The notes under the pieces were generated by a model. The model was not told the DNA's origin, ran no database searches, and saw nothing but the letters and a program-made list of their open reading frames with translations. DNA of 64,000 bases from Acidihalobacter prosperus (GTDB taxonomy: Bacteria; Pseudomonadota; Gammaproteobacteria; DSM-5130; Acidihalobacteraceae): NCBI RefSeq assembly GCF_000754095.2, contig NZ_JQSG02000002.1, positions 124,001 through 188,000 of the forward strand, given 5' to 3'. A program made the translations under genes and the position numbers. Below, one piece after another: positions 8,299-16,810 of this stretch; positions within the stretch are counted from its first letter, which is position 1, and each line of letters begins with the position of its first letter.

Positions 8299-10293
8299 AT
8301 GCGAGCCGTCCTGACAAGGGTGCTCATCATACTGATGCTCGCCGCTTCCGGCATGGCCTCCCAGGCCGCATCGGCCGATTCAGCGGCACGGTTCAGGGCA
8401 GCGCTCGACGCCCTGGCCTCCAATCGTATCGACCGTTTCGAGACGCTCGCGCATGACCTGCGCGGCAATCTGCTTCATCCCTACCTGCGCTACGCCTATC
8501 TCGAGCATACGATCGAACAGGCGCAACGCCCGGCGATCGACGCCTTTCTCAAAGCCCATGCCAGCCTGCCGATCAGTACCACCCTGCGTCACGACTGGCT
8601 GCTCGAACTCGCCCGTCGCCAGGACTGGGCCACCTTCATCGCCGAAGACCGGGGCCATGGCGGCTCGCGCATCGCCTGCGCGCGCGCGCGGGCACTGGCG
8701 GCAACCGGACATGTCGATCAGGCCCTGTCACTGGCCAAACGGCTCTGGCTGGCTGGCTACTCGCGTCCGCAAAGCTGCGATCCCGTGTTCGCCTTGCTTT
8801 CCGGGCACGACAGGCTGACGCCGGCGCTGATTCGCGAACGCCTGTTGCTCGCACTTGGGTCGCACAACCTCGGCCTCGCGCGGTATCTGGCACGCATGCT
8901 GCCCACCGAAGAGCGTGCCGAAACCGATCAATGGCTGCAGGTCTACGAAAACCCGGCATCCCTGCGCCATCTCGATCTTGCGGCACTCGGACCGGCGGAT
9001 GCGCGCGACCGCGTGCTGCTCGCCGCCTTCGACCGTCTCGCCCGCCGCGATCCCGCACTGGCCCGCCGCATCTGGGTGCAAACCGCCACGGCCCAGATCA
9101 CCCTGCCGGCGAGCGTGCGCAACGAAATCCTCCGCGATATCGCCCTCAATGCCGCTTGGGACGGCCTGCCCGAGGCTCATGCCTGGCTCGACGCGCTACC
9201 CGCGACCGCGGTCGACCGCATGGTGCGTATCTGGCGCGTGCGCGTGGCTCTGCGTAACGGCAACTGGCTTGACACGCTCAAGGCCATCCGGGCGATGCCC
9301 GCGGGCGAACGCAGGAAAGCCGACTGGCAATATTGGGAGGCCCGCGCGTTGGCGGCGCTCGGGCAGCCGGAGGCGGCGGAAAAAATCGCCAGCCCGCTGT
9401 CGCGGCAATTCAGCTACTACGGCTTTCTCGCCGCCGATTTTCTCCAGCGCCCGTATGCCGCCGGCAAACCCTTGCCGCCCGCCGACCCTGCATTGCAGCG
9501 CCAGGTGGCGGCCCGTTATCTGGTGCGTGTCGCCTTCGCGCTGGAAACGGCCGGGCAGCATGCCGATGCCAAGGCCGCCTGGCGCGCCGCGCTGCGCCAG
9601 ATGGGAGCGGCCGACCGCTTGGCCGCCGCCGAGTTGGCATATCGTCGGGGCTGGGCCTACGGCACCTACGCTGCCGCCGCGCGCGCCGGCATCCGCAACG
9701 CCTCAAGACTGATGTTCCCGTTCGACCAGATGCCCCACGTGCAGGCCGCGGCCGATCACAACGGACTCAAGCCCGGGCTACTGCTCGCCGTCATGCGTCA
9801 GGAAAGCGCCTTTCAGACCAGCGTCTGTTCGGACAAGGGAGCCTGCGGCCTACTGCAGCTCTTGCCCGACACCGCCTGCTGGATCGGACGCAAGACTGGC
9901 TTGGGCGATCTGACCTGCAGCCTGCAGGCGCTGTCCAGACCCTCGATCAATATCCGCGCCGGCGCCAACTATCTGGCCTATTTATTCGATCAGTTCGATC
10001 ACGATGTAGTGCTCGCGCTGGCGGCCTACAATGCCGGCCCCACCACCGTAAACCGCTGGATCGCCGCGCGTACGGCCGCAAAACCGGGTTCGGCCCGCTG
10101 GCTGGCGACATTGCCCTATGGCGAGACCCGCAACTACGTCGAGGCCGTGCTGTTCAACCGTGTGATCTACGAACGCCGTCTGAATCCCGCTGGAACGGCC
10201 AAGGACAGCACCCGGTTTGCATCCGCCAGGCATGACCATCGCCTGGCGGATGCGTTGCTGCCCCGCAGTCTGGTCTACGGGGCGAGCCGCTGA
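8299..10293 (+). CDS. Soluble lytic murein transglycosylase (Slt70-like)
   Basis: The 664-residue periplasmic protein starts with a Sec signal (MRAVLTRVLIILMLAASGMASQAASA). A long alpha-helical superhelical region follows (about residues 30-450), then a C-terminal SLT domain. The catalytic Glu is at about residue 502 in MRQESAF, with downstream GLLQLLPDTA and the AAYNAGPTTV motif. It cleaves glycan strands to 1,6-anhydromuropeptides during cell-wall turnover. A GAGGGAGA site precedes the ATG. Three cysteines (about 510, 516, 527) surround the catalytic loop, which is unusual for the family. Confidence 0.93.
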   Translation: MRAVLTRVLIILMLAASGMASQAASADSAARFRAALDALASNRIDRFETLAHDLRGNLLHPYLRYAYLEHTIEQAQRPAIDAFLKAHASLPISTTLRHDWLLELARRQDWATFIAEDRGHGGSRIACARARALAATGHVDQALSLAKRLWLAGYSRPQSCDPVFALLSGHDRLTPALIRERLLLALGSHNLGLARYLARMLPTEERAETDQWLQVYENPASLRHLDLAALGPADARDRVLLAAFDRLARRDPALARRIWVQTATAQITLPASVRNEILRDIALNAAWDGLPEAHAWLDALPATAVDRMVRIWRVRVALRNGNWLDTLKAIRAMPAGERRKADWQYWEARALAALGQPEAAEKIASPLSRQFSYYGFLAADFLQRPYAAGKPLPPADPALQRQVAARYLVRVAFALETAGQHADAKAAWRAALRQMGAADRLAAAELAYRRGWAYGTYAAAARAGIRNASRLMFPFDQMPHVQAAADHNGLKPGLLLAVMRQESAFQTSVCSDKGACGLLQLLPDTACWIGRKTGLGDLTCSLQALSRPSINIRAGANYLAYLFDQFDHDVVLALAAYNAGPTTVNRWIAARTAAKPGSARWLATLPYGETRNYVEAVLFNRVIYERRLNPAGTAKDSTRFASARHDHRLADALLPRSLVYGASR

Positions 10294-10299
10294 ATCGCT

Positions 10300-10794
10300 T
10301 CAGGGCTTGATGTAACGGAAGCCCGCGGCCTCAAGCTGCATGATGCGCACGATGCCGCCCGGCACCACTACCGCAGAATCGACCAGCTTGGGCAGATGCC
10401 CGGTCTTGCGCTTGAAGTTCATCATCGTGTTGTGGCAGGCGTCGAATTCAACACCCTCGGCGTTCAGACTCTGGATACGAGCCGCCATCTTGCTGTCCTT
10501 GAACAGCATTTTCAGACCGGGACCATAGGCCACGACCACCACCTGCGCCTTGTCAGGGCCGAAAAAATTGAGCACGTTGGCGGCGTTGTTGAGCACCAGG
10601 GTCCAGCGCTTGGGATTGGCCTGGCTCACCTGGATCACCACATGCTCCTTGGCGAACGGGTGGGAATGCACGAACTCCGGCTTGTCGTAGTTGTAGTGCT
10701 TCATCATCGACCAGTCCTCGGCCTGCGCCGGCTGGAAGGCGGCCAATGCGAACAGGGCCAGCACGGGTAAAGCCAAATGGATCTTGCGCTTCAT
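10300..10794 (-). CDS. Periplasmic DsrE-family protein
   Basis: The 164-residue protein has an N-terminal signal peptide ending ..AAFQPAQA, followed by a DsrE/DsrF-like fold: HVVIQVSQANPKRWTLVLNNAANVL, then VVVVAYGPGLKML, and the conserved cysteine in VEFDACHNTM. DsrE-fold proteins in sulfur oxidisers carry or transfer sulfane sulfur on such a cysteine. Exported single-domain forms are common but poorly characterised, so the role here is inference. It converges on slt with only six bases between the stops, and no clear terminator separates them. Confidence 0.85.
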   Translation of the reverse strand: MKRKIHLALPVLALFALAAFQPAQAEDWSMMKHYNYDKPEFVHSHPFAKEHVVIQVSQANPKRWTLVLNNAANVLNFFGPDKAQVVVVAYGPGLKMLFKDSKMAARIQSLNAEGVEFDACHNTMMNFKRKTGHLPKLVDSAVVVPGGIVRIMQLEAAGFRYIKP

Positions 10795-10987
10795 CTCCTA
10801 CTCCTTGGGTCTCATTAGAGTGATTCGAATACAGCCCAGACGGGGCGTGTCGATGGTATTTTCGATGTCGGTTACGACCCTCCAGGCAGGTGAAGGCCGG
10901 TCGACACACCATGAGACAACTTTGACGGCCGAACTATTCCATCATCTCCACGTCTGCTTGCATAAGCGGCAGCATGAGGAGCAAGAA

Positions 10988-11203
10988 ATGCGTGTATGCG
11001 ATGGCAGCTGCAGTCGGCTGGCGGTCCTGGAACGGTATTTGCGGTCGGCGCGGACCGAAGCGCTTGTCCTAAAACTCCGGCAGGAGGCATCCGTACTCGC
11101 GGCGGACGGCTACGCCTCGGCTGCCGAGACGATGATGATGGCCGCGGCGGTCCTGGACCGCCCGCCCCGCACTCGCGGCGTATCCGGCCAAGACCGCGGA
11201 TGA
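10988..11203 (+). CDS. Small protein of unknown function
   Basis: The 71-residue frame begins MRVCDGSCSRLAVLERYL and has GAGGA seven bases before the ATG, a good ribosome-binding site. The middle is helical and alanine-rich (ALVLKLRQEASVLAADGYAS, then three Met), and the C-terminus is basic. I do not recognise a family. It sits between the divergent DsrE gene and rep. The strong ribosome-binding site is the main support; a chance frame cannot be excluded. Confidence 0.5.
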   Translation: MRVCDGSCSRLAVLERYLRSARTEALVLKLRQEASVLAADGYASAAETMMMAAAVLDRPPRTRGVSGQDRG

Positions 11204-11302
11204 TCGCGTCGGGCGATCACGCTGTCGCCAGGCGCCATGGGGATGATACGATTCGCCCCCCTGACCGGATGCCTGCCGGCATCGCCGCACAATCCTGCTG
11301 AC

Positions 11303-13309
11303 ATGGCTGCCCAAACCGATCTCGAAGGACTCAATCCCGCCCAGCGCGAGGCGGTGAAACAGACCGGTCGCCCCCTGCTGGTGCTGGCCGGCGCGGGCAG
11401 CGGCAAGACCCGCGTGATCACTACCAAGATCGCCTATCTCGTCCGCGACTGCGGTATCCGGCCGCGCGGCATCGTCGCCGTGACCTTCACCAACAAGGCC
11501 GCGCGCGAGATGAAGGCCCGCGCCGCCGCCCAACTCGCACGCGACGAGACGCGCGGCCTGACGATCTCCACCTTTCATACCCTGGGGCTGAATTTCCTGC
11601 GTCAGGAAATGCGCCTCGCCGGCCTCAAGCCGGGCTTCACCATCTTCGACGCCCAGGACGGCGCCGCACTGATCAGGGAACTCACGCACAAGGACGGCGC
11701 CGGCGACGAGGAACAGATCCGCCACTGCATCTCGCGCTGGAAGAACGACCTGCTGCCGCCGGAAACGGCCCAGTCGCAGGCCGAAAACGAATTCGACCTG
11801 CGCGCGGCCAAGGTCTATCAGCGCTACCAGCGCTCGCTGGCCGCCTACAATGCGGTCGATTTCGACGATCTCATCCTGCGCCCGGTCCGCTTGCTGGGGG
11901 AGCACCCGGAAGCGCTGGAGCGTTGGCAAAACCGTGTGCGCCATCTGCTGGTGGACGAATACCAGGACACCAATGCCTGCCAGTACGCCTTCATGCGCCA
12001 GCTCGTCGGCGTCGACGGCGGACTTACCGTGGTCGGAGACGACGACCAGTCGATCTATGCCTGGCGCGGCGCCCGCCCGGAGAACCTGTCGCGGCTGCAG
12101 GCCGATTTCCCGCGCCTGCAGGTGGTCAAGCTGGAGCAGAACTACCGTTCCACCGGCAGGATTCTGGCCTCGGCCAACCACCTCATCGCCAACAACCCGC
12201 ACACCTTCGAAAAACGCCTGTGGAGCGCCTTCGGCGCGGGCGAGCTGCTGCGCGTGCAACCGGCGAGCAGCGCCGAGGACGAAGCCGCGCGCGTGGTTTC
12301 GGAAATCATCCGGCGCCACTTCCAGGATCGCTGCGAATACCGCGATTTCGCCATCCTCTATCGCGGCAATCACCAGTCGCGCCCCTTCGAGCGCTGGCTG
12401 CGCGAACACAGCATTCCCTACCGCATTTCCGGCGGCACCGGCTTCTTCGAGCGCCAGGAGGTCAAGGACTTCATGGCCTACCTGCGCCTGCTGGTGAACC
12501 CCGACGACGACGCCGCCTTCCTGCGCGTGGTCAACACCCCGCGCCGCGGCATCGGCCCCTCCACCCTGGAAATCCTGGGCGACTATGCCGGCGGACGCGG
12601 CGTCGGCCTGCTCGCGGCCGCCGGCGAAATAGGCCTGGAGCAGCAACTGTCCGGGCGCGCCATCGCCGCGCTGCGGCGCTTCACCGACTGGGTCGGCGAG
12701 CGTGCGCGCGAGGCCGAGGACGCCGAGCCGGTCCCCTTCGTGCGCCGCGTGCTGGAAGAAATCGACTACGCCGCCTGGCTGGAGGAAAACCACGACGATC
12801 CGAAGGCCGCCGCGCGCCGGCTCGATTACGTCCACGAGCTGATCGACTGGATGCAGCGCCTGTGTCAGGACGAACCCGATCGACGCCTGCCCGACCTGGT
12901 CTCGCACATGTCGTTGATGGACATCCTCGAACGCAACGGCGAGGAGGAGAACACCAATGCGGTCAACTTGATGACCTTGCACGCCGCCAAGGGGCTGGAG
13001 TTTCCGCACGTATTCCTGGTCGGCATGGAGGAAGAACTGCTGCCGCACCGCACCAGCATCGAATCGGGCGATCTCGAAGAGGAACGGCGGCTCGCCTACG
13101 TCGGCATCACCCGAGCACGTCGCAGCCTGACGCTGACCTACGCGGAAAAACGCAAGCGCTACGGCGAGGAATACGACTGCGAGCCCAGCCGCTTTCTGGA
13201 AGAACTCCCGGCAGAACATCTGGAATGGCGCCGCGAGCCGCCGAGCGCCGAGGAAGCCCGCGACCTCGGCCGAGCGCATCTGGCCAACCTCAAGGCGATG
13301 CTGGACTGA
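11303..13309 (+). CDS. rep: ATP-dependent DNA helicase Rep
   Basis: This is a superfamily 1A 3'-5' helicase of about 668 residues (E. coli Rep has 673). It shows Walker A GAGSGKTR, motif Ia TFTNKAAREMK, TISTFHTLGL typical of Rep rather than UvrD, Walker B LLVDEYQDTN, VVGDDDQSIYAWRGA, KLEQNYRS, and C-terminal MTLHAAKGLEFPHV and EERRLAYVGITRA. Rep removes proteins ahead of the replication fork. The start at 11303 (MAAQTDLEGLNPAQ) places the family N-terminus correctly, but no strong ribosome-binding site is visible. It is followed closely by murI. Confidence 0.95.
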   Translation: MAAQTDLEGLNPAQREAVKQTGRPLLVLAGAGSGKTRVITTKIAYLVRDCGIRPRGIVAVTFTNKAAREMKARAAAQLARDETRGLTISTFHTLGLNFLRQEMRLAGLKPGFTIFDAQDGAALIRELTHKDGAGDEEQIRHCISRWKNDLLPPETAQSQAENEFDLRAAKVYQRYQRSLAAYNAVDFDDLILRPVRLLGEHPEALERWQNRVRHLLVDEYQDTNACQYAFMRQLVGVDGGLTVVGDDDQSIYAWRGARPENLSRLQADFPRLQVVKLEQNYRSTGRILASANHLIANNPHTFEKRLWSAFGAGELLRVQPASSAEDEAARVVSEIIRRHFQDRCEYRDFAILYRGNHQSRPFERWLREHSIPYRISGGTGFFERQEVKDFMAYLRLLVNPDDDAAFLRVVNTPRRGIGPSTLEILGDYAGGRGVGLLAAAGEIGLEQQLSGRAIAALRRFTDWVGERAREAEDAEPVPFVRRVLEEIDYAAWLEENHDDPKAAARRLDYVHELIDWMQRLCQDEPDRRLPDLVSHMSLMDILERNGEEENTNAVNLMTLHAAKGLEFPHVFLVGMEEELLPHRTSIESGDLEEERRLAYVGITRARRSLTLTYAEKRKRYGEEYDCEPSRFLEELPAEHLEWRREPPSAEEARDLGRAHLANLKAMLD

Positions 13310-13314
13310 AGCGC

Positions 13315-14145
13315 ATGGACGTCTTGCCGGCGCATCGTCATCGTCTGCCTATCGGCGTCTTCGATTCCGGCGTCGGCGGACTCACCGTGCTGCGCGCGCT
13401 GCGCCAGCGGTTGCCCGCCGAAGACCTGCTTTATCTCGGCGACATGGCGCGCCTGCCCTACGGCACCAAGAGTCCTCAGACGGTGGCGCGCTACGCCTGC
13501 CAGGCCGCAGGCGTACTGGTCGGGCGCGGCATCAAACTGCTGGTCGTGGCCTGCAACACCGCCTCCGCCCTTGCCCTCGAGGCCCTGCGCGCGCACTTCC
13601 CAGAACTGCCGGTCATCGGCGTGCTCGAACCCGGCGCGGCGGCAGCCTGCGCCGCCACCCGCAGCGGGCGCATCGCCGTGATCGCCACCGAGGGCACCGT
13701 GCGCGGCGGCGCCTATGTGCGGGCGATCCGCGCCCTGCGCCCGGAGACTGAAGTCAGCGCCGCCGCCTGTCCGCTGTTCGTACCGCTCGCAGAGGAAGGC
13801 TGGCACTCCGGGCCGGTGGTGGAAAGCGTGGCGCGCCATTATCTGACGCCGCTGCTCGAAAACGCCGCGCCCGATGTACTGGTACTCGGCTGCACCCATT
13901 TTCCCGTGTTCGGCGACACGCTGCGCCTACTCGTCGGCCAGGACATCGAACTGGTGGATTCGGCCACCACCACGGCCGACGCGGTCGCCGAAGCATTGTC
14001 GCATGGCGGCCTCGCCGCGCCGACCGGACATGTGGGCGAAAGCCGTTACATGACGACTGATGCGCCGGAGCGTTTCGCCCGCGTCGCCGCCGCCTTTCTC
14101 GGCAACGGACAAACCCCGACACACGTCGAGCTGGTCGACCTGTGA
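13315..14145 (+). CDS. murI: Glutamate racemase
   Basis: The 276-residue enzyme converts L- to D-glutamate for peptidoglycan. It has the N-terminal substrate loop GVFDSGVGGLTVLRAL, the YLGDMARLPYGTKS motif, and both catalytic cysteines in VVACNTAS and VLGCTHFP. The ATG lies five bases after the rep stop, suggesting cotranscription. No regulatory N-terminal extension like that of E. coli MurI is present. Confidence 0.96.
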   Translation: MDVLPAHRHRLPIGVFDSGVGGLTVLRALRQRLPAEDLLYLGDMARLPYGTKSPQTVARYACQAAGVLVGRGIKLLVVACNTASALALEALRAHFPELPVIGVLEPGAAAACAATRSGRIAVIATEGTVRGGAYVRAIRALRPETEVSAAACPLFVPLAEEGWHSGPVVESVARHYLTPLLENAAPDVLVLGCTHFPVFGDTLRLLVGQDIELVDSATTTADAVAEALSHGGLAAPTGHVGESRYMTTDAPERFARVAAAFLGNGQTPTHVELVDL

Positions 14146-14193
14146 GACGTCCCAGGTTCGTGGTATGTTGGCACATCGCGCCCGGGATCATCC

Positions 14194-14400
14194 ATGGATA
14201 ACGAAAACATCGCCGACCTGCAGGCCCGCATCGCCGCCTTGAAAGTCGAACACCGCGACCTCGATGCCGCCATCGTCGCGATGAGCCTCGCGCCCGGCGC
14301 CGACCAGCTGCAGCTAACCCGTCTCAAGCGCCGCAAACTGCAGCTCAAGGACAGCATTGCGCGTCTCGAAAGCCGGCTGATCCCGGATCTGGACGCCTGA
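14194..14400 (+). CDS. YdcH/DUF465-family small coiled-coil protein
   Basis: The 68-residue protein is predicted to be two helices. It carries the family pattern of an N-terminal IAALKVEHRDLDAAI segment and a C-terminal LTRLKRRKLQLKDSIARLE segment. Members are widespread in proteobacteria but have no established function. It lies between murI and an FMN reductase gene on the same strand. Confidence 0.8.
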   Translation: MDNENIADLQARIAALKVEHRDLDAAIVAMSLAPGADQLQLTRLKRRKLQLKDSIARLESRLIPDLDA

Positions 14401-14427
14401 GCTGCAGCAAACGCGCGCAGAGTGCCG

Positions 14428-14907
14428 ATGAAAATCCTCGCGATCTCGGGCAGCCTGCGCCAGGCTTCGCTGAACAGCCTGCTGCTGCGCGCGGTCGCCC
14501 GCCTCGCGCCCGCTGGCATCGAGGTCACACTATACCGCGGCCTGGGCGAGCTGCCGCTATTCAACCCCGACCTCGAAGCCGACGTCTGCACGCCCGTGGC
14601 CGACCTGAGACGGCGGATTCTGCAGACGGACGCCCTGCTCATCGCCAGCCCCGAATACGCGCACGGCGTAACCGGCGCGATCAAGAACGGCCTCGACTGG
14701 ATGGTCGGCAACGAGACCTTCGTCGACAAGCCGGTGGCCCTGCTGAACGCATCGCCACGGGCCGTACATGCGCAGGCCGCCCTGCGCGAAACGCTCTGCA
14801 CCATGTCCGCCCGCATCATCGACGAGGCCTGCATCACCGTACCGCTCATGGGTGCGAGGGTCGACGAAGCGGACATCGCCGAACACCCGGAGATGGCGCC
14901 GCGCTGA
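14428..14907 (+). CDS. NAD(P)H-dependent FMN reductase family protein, C-terminus out of frame
   Basis: The flavodoxin-like protein begins MKILAISGSLRQASLNS, the FMN phosphate-binding loop, and contains ASPEYAHGVTGAIKNGLDW, the family hallmark. The frame stops at 159 residues in EMAPR, short of the usual 175-185. Re-reading one base from 14898 continues AALTGMLLALARATTRTDGT to a stop at 14958-14960, which is the expected final helix. A one-base deletion, sequencing error or -1 frameshift is likely. The ATG at 14428 is preferred to a GTG two codons earlier. Substrate unknown; related enzymes reduce quinones, chromate or azo dyes. Confidence 0.82.
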   Translation: MKILAISGSLRQASLNSLLLRAVARLAPAGIEVTLYRGLGELPLFNPDLEADVCTPVADLRRRILQTDALLIASPEYAHGVTGAIKNGLDWMVGNETFVDKPVALLNASPRAVHAQAALRETLCTMSARIIDEACITVPLMGARVDEADIAEHPEMAPR

Positions 14908-14979
14908 CCGGCATGCTCCTCGCTCTGGCGCGCGCCACCACCCGGACTGACGGCACATAGCCGCGAACCGGCACACGCG

Positions 14980-15201
14980 TCAATAATGCGGCGGCGGTGG
15001 CTCCTGTTCCGGCGACAGCGCCGCAGCCGGCGTCAGTTCGGCCAGCTGGCCCTTGAGGCGCTCGATGGCCATCCAGGCATCGCGCAGTTCACGCTCGCGC
15101 GCCAGCAGCGCATCGGTCAGCGCATCCATGCCGGCTTCGAGATGCGCCATGCGCTCCTCCAGCTCGATCAGACGCGGCTCGTGCGCATCCAGCCCGCTCA
15201 T
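14980..15201 (-). CDS. slyX: SlyX-family protein
   Basis: The 73-residue protein is a heptad-repeat coiled coil (LIELEERMAHLEAGMDALTD..) ending in the SlyX signature PPPPHY. Function is not established. Its ATG overlaps the stop of the upstream SPFH gene in an ATGA arrangement (15198-15201), so translation is coupled. The length fits E. coli SlyX (72). Confidence 0.9.
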   Translation of the reverse strand: MSGLDAHEPRLIELEERMAHLEAGMDALTDALLARERELRDAWMAIERLKGQLAELTPAAALSPEQEPPPPHY

Positions 15202-16145
15202 CGACCGTCCTCGCCGCCAGCGGCCGCCCCGGCGGGCAGATCGGCGATGCGCATGGCCGTCGCCACCATGCGCGAAAGGTCGCCGGTATCCGCGGGAATC
15301 ACCACCGCGGTCCCCTCCTTGGCCAAGTGGCCCCACTGCACGATGTAGTCCTTGGCCACCTGCATGCGCATCGCCTGCTCACCGCCCGGCGTCTGCAGCG
15401 AGGCGGCGATCGCGCCGATCGCGTTGGCGGTGGCCTCGGCCACCAGCTGGATCGCCTTGCCCTGCCCCTGGGCCTCGAGGATACGCGCCTGGCGCTCGCC
15501 CTCGGCCAGATTGATCTGCTGCTGACGTTCGCCCTCGGAGATGTTGATCTGCTGCTGCTTCTCGCCCTCGGAGCGGGCGATCATGGCGCGTTTCTCGCGC
15601 TCGGCGGTGATCTGCAGCTCCATCGCGCGCAGCACCTCCTCCGGCGGGGAGATGTCGCGGATCTCGTAGCGCAGCACCTTCACACCCCAGTTGATTGCCG
15701 CCTCGTCGAGCGCGCTCACCACCTCGGTGTTGAGTTCCTGACGCGAGGACAGCACCTGATCGAGGTGCAGGCGGCCAACCGCCGAGCGCATGGTGGTCTG
15801 CGCGAGCTGCACCACGGCGGCCACCGGGTCCGAGGTACCGTAGGCCGCGGCACGCGCATCGGTGATCTGGAAATACAGCACGCCGTCGACGCTGACCTGC
15901 GTGTTGTCCAGCGTGATGCAGACCTGCTTAGGAATGTCGACCGGCGTCTCGCGCAGGTCGAAGCGATAGGGCACGGCATCCACGATGGGGATGATCACGT
16001 TCAGCCCCGGCTCGAGCACCCGGTTGAAGCGGCCCAGGCGCTCCACCACCCAGCCGCGCTGCTGCGGCACGATGCGGATGCCGCGGACGATGACGAAAGC
16101 GACGATCACGGCCAGCGCGATCAGAACGACGAGCAACGGATTCAT
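15198..16145 (-). CDS. SPFH/band-7 (stomatin-like, QmcA-type) membrane protein
   Basis: The 315-residue protein has one N-terminal membrane segment (LLVVLIALAVIVAFVIVRGI), then a band-7 domain (VPQQRGWVVERLGRFNRVLEPGLNVIIPI) and a long charged coiled coil rich in EGE/QQQ repeats (about residues 190-250). Such proteins oligomerise in membrane microdomains and are usually paired with an NfeD partner, which is the next gene upstream here. It is the middle gene of nfeD - SPFH - slyX. Confidence 0.92.
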   Translation of the reverse strand: MNPLLVVLIALAVIVAFVIVRGIRIVPQQRGWVVERLGRFNRVLEPGLNVIIPIVDAVPYRFDLRETPVDIPKQVCITLDNTQVSVDGVLYFQITDARAAAYGTSDPVAAVVQLAQTTMRSAVGRLHLDQVLSSRQELNTEVVSALDEAAINWGVKVLRYEIRDISPPEEVLRAMELQITAEREKRAMIARSEGEKQQQINISEGERQQQINLAEGERQARILEAQGQGKAIQLVAEATANAIGAIAASLQTPGGEQAMRMQVAKDYIVQWGHLAKEGTAVVIPADTGDLSRMVATAMRIADLPAGAAAGGEDGR

Positions 16146-16190
16146 CTGACAAACTCCTTGGCTGGGTATGGCGGCGCACCGGCGGCCGAA

Positions 16191-16643
16191 TCAGCGCCGC
16201 AGGCTCGGTTCATCGGACGTGGCGGGACGGACGAGAATCAAGCGACTGCCTTCGCGGCGCAGGATGGTCAGCCGTTCGCCCGGCGCGACGTCACCGGGAT
16301 CGGCCAGGCTGGCGGACCATTCGCTGCCGCGGTAGCGCACGCGCAGGCTATGCGACGACACCTGCAGCACCTCGACCTCGTGGCCGCTGTCGTCCTGCGC
16401 GGTACGTTCCGATGCGGCATTGCTCATGCGGCGACGCAGACGATGCGCGGCAATCAGGAACAGCAGCGACAGCAGGGTCGCCAGCCCCAGGTCGGCGGTC
16501 GCGCCGAGCTGCCACACCAGTTCGGCACCGCCCGCCAGCAGCAGGGCCAAGCCGAAGGCAAACAGATAAAAAGTACCGCTGACGATTTCGGCGGCGCACA
16601 GCGCCGCACCCAGCAGCACCAGCACCGTACCCAGACCGTTCAT
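16191..16643 (-). CDS. NfeD-like membrane protein
   Basis: The 150-residue protein has two or three N-terminal hydrophobic segments (VLVLLGAALCAAEIVSG, LYLFAFGLALLLAGGAELVW-like, LATLLSLLFLIAAH). It ends in a C-terminal OB-fold domain with RVRYRGSEWSASL and PGERLTIL motifs. Short NfeD (YbbK-type) proteins act with the adjacent SPFH protein. The ATG at 16643 follows an AGGGGGT ribosome-binding site. It is the first gene of this three-gene minus-strand operon and is divergent from the MtfA-like gene. Confidence 0.88.
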   Translation of the reverse strand: MNGLGTVLVLLGAALCAAEIVSGTFYLFAFGLALLLAGGAELVWQLGATADLGLATLLSLLFLIAAHRLRRRMSNAASERTAQDDSGHEVEVLQVSSHSLRVRYRGSEWSASLADPGDVAPGERLTILRREGSRLILVRPATSDEPSLRR

Positions 16644-16704
16644 CACGGCACCCCCTGACCCGTTTAGAAGTTGGCGAACCGCCATCGGAGCGGTCAATTG
16701 TTGG

Positions 16705-16727
16705 GGTATCCTATACCGTGTCGACAC
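16705..16727. promoter_or_regulatory. Two adjacent perfect palindromes in a divergent promoter region
   Basis: GGTAT-CCT-ATACC (16705-16717) is directly followed by GTGTCGACAC (16718-16727); each is a perfect inverted repeat. They lie between the divergent nfeD and mtfA-like genes. They could be operator half-sites or a symmetric -10 region, but no convincing -35 elements are visible on either strand. Confidence 0.35.
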
Positions 16728-16810
16728 CGAAACCCAGCCGAGGCATCGACCGCGACGCAACGCCGCGAGACATCCGCGGCCGGCCGTCCCGCCAGCGCGA
16801 ATCTCCATCC

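Noticed and set aside
11923-14145. Very long plus-strand open frame running through rep into murI
   Set aside because: Only the murI part (13315-14145) encodes a recognisable protein. The upstream section is an Arg/Pro-rich shadow of rep in another frame.
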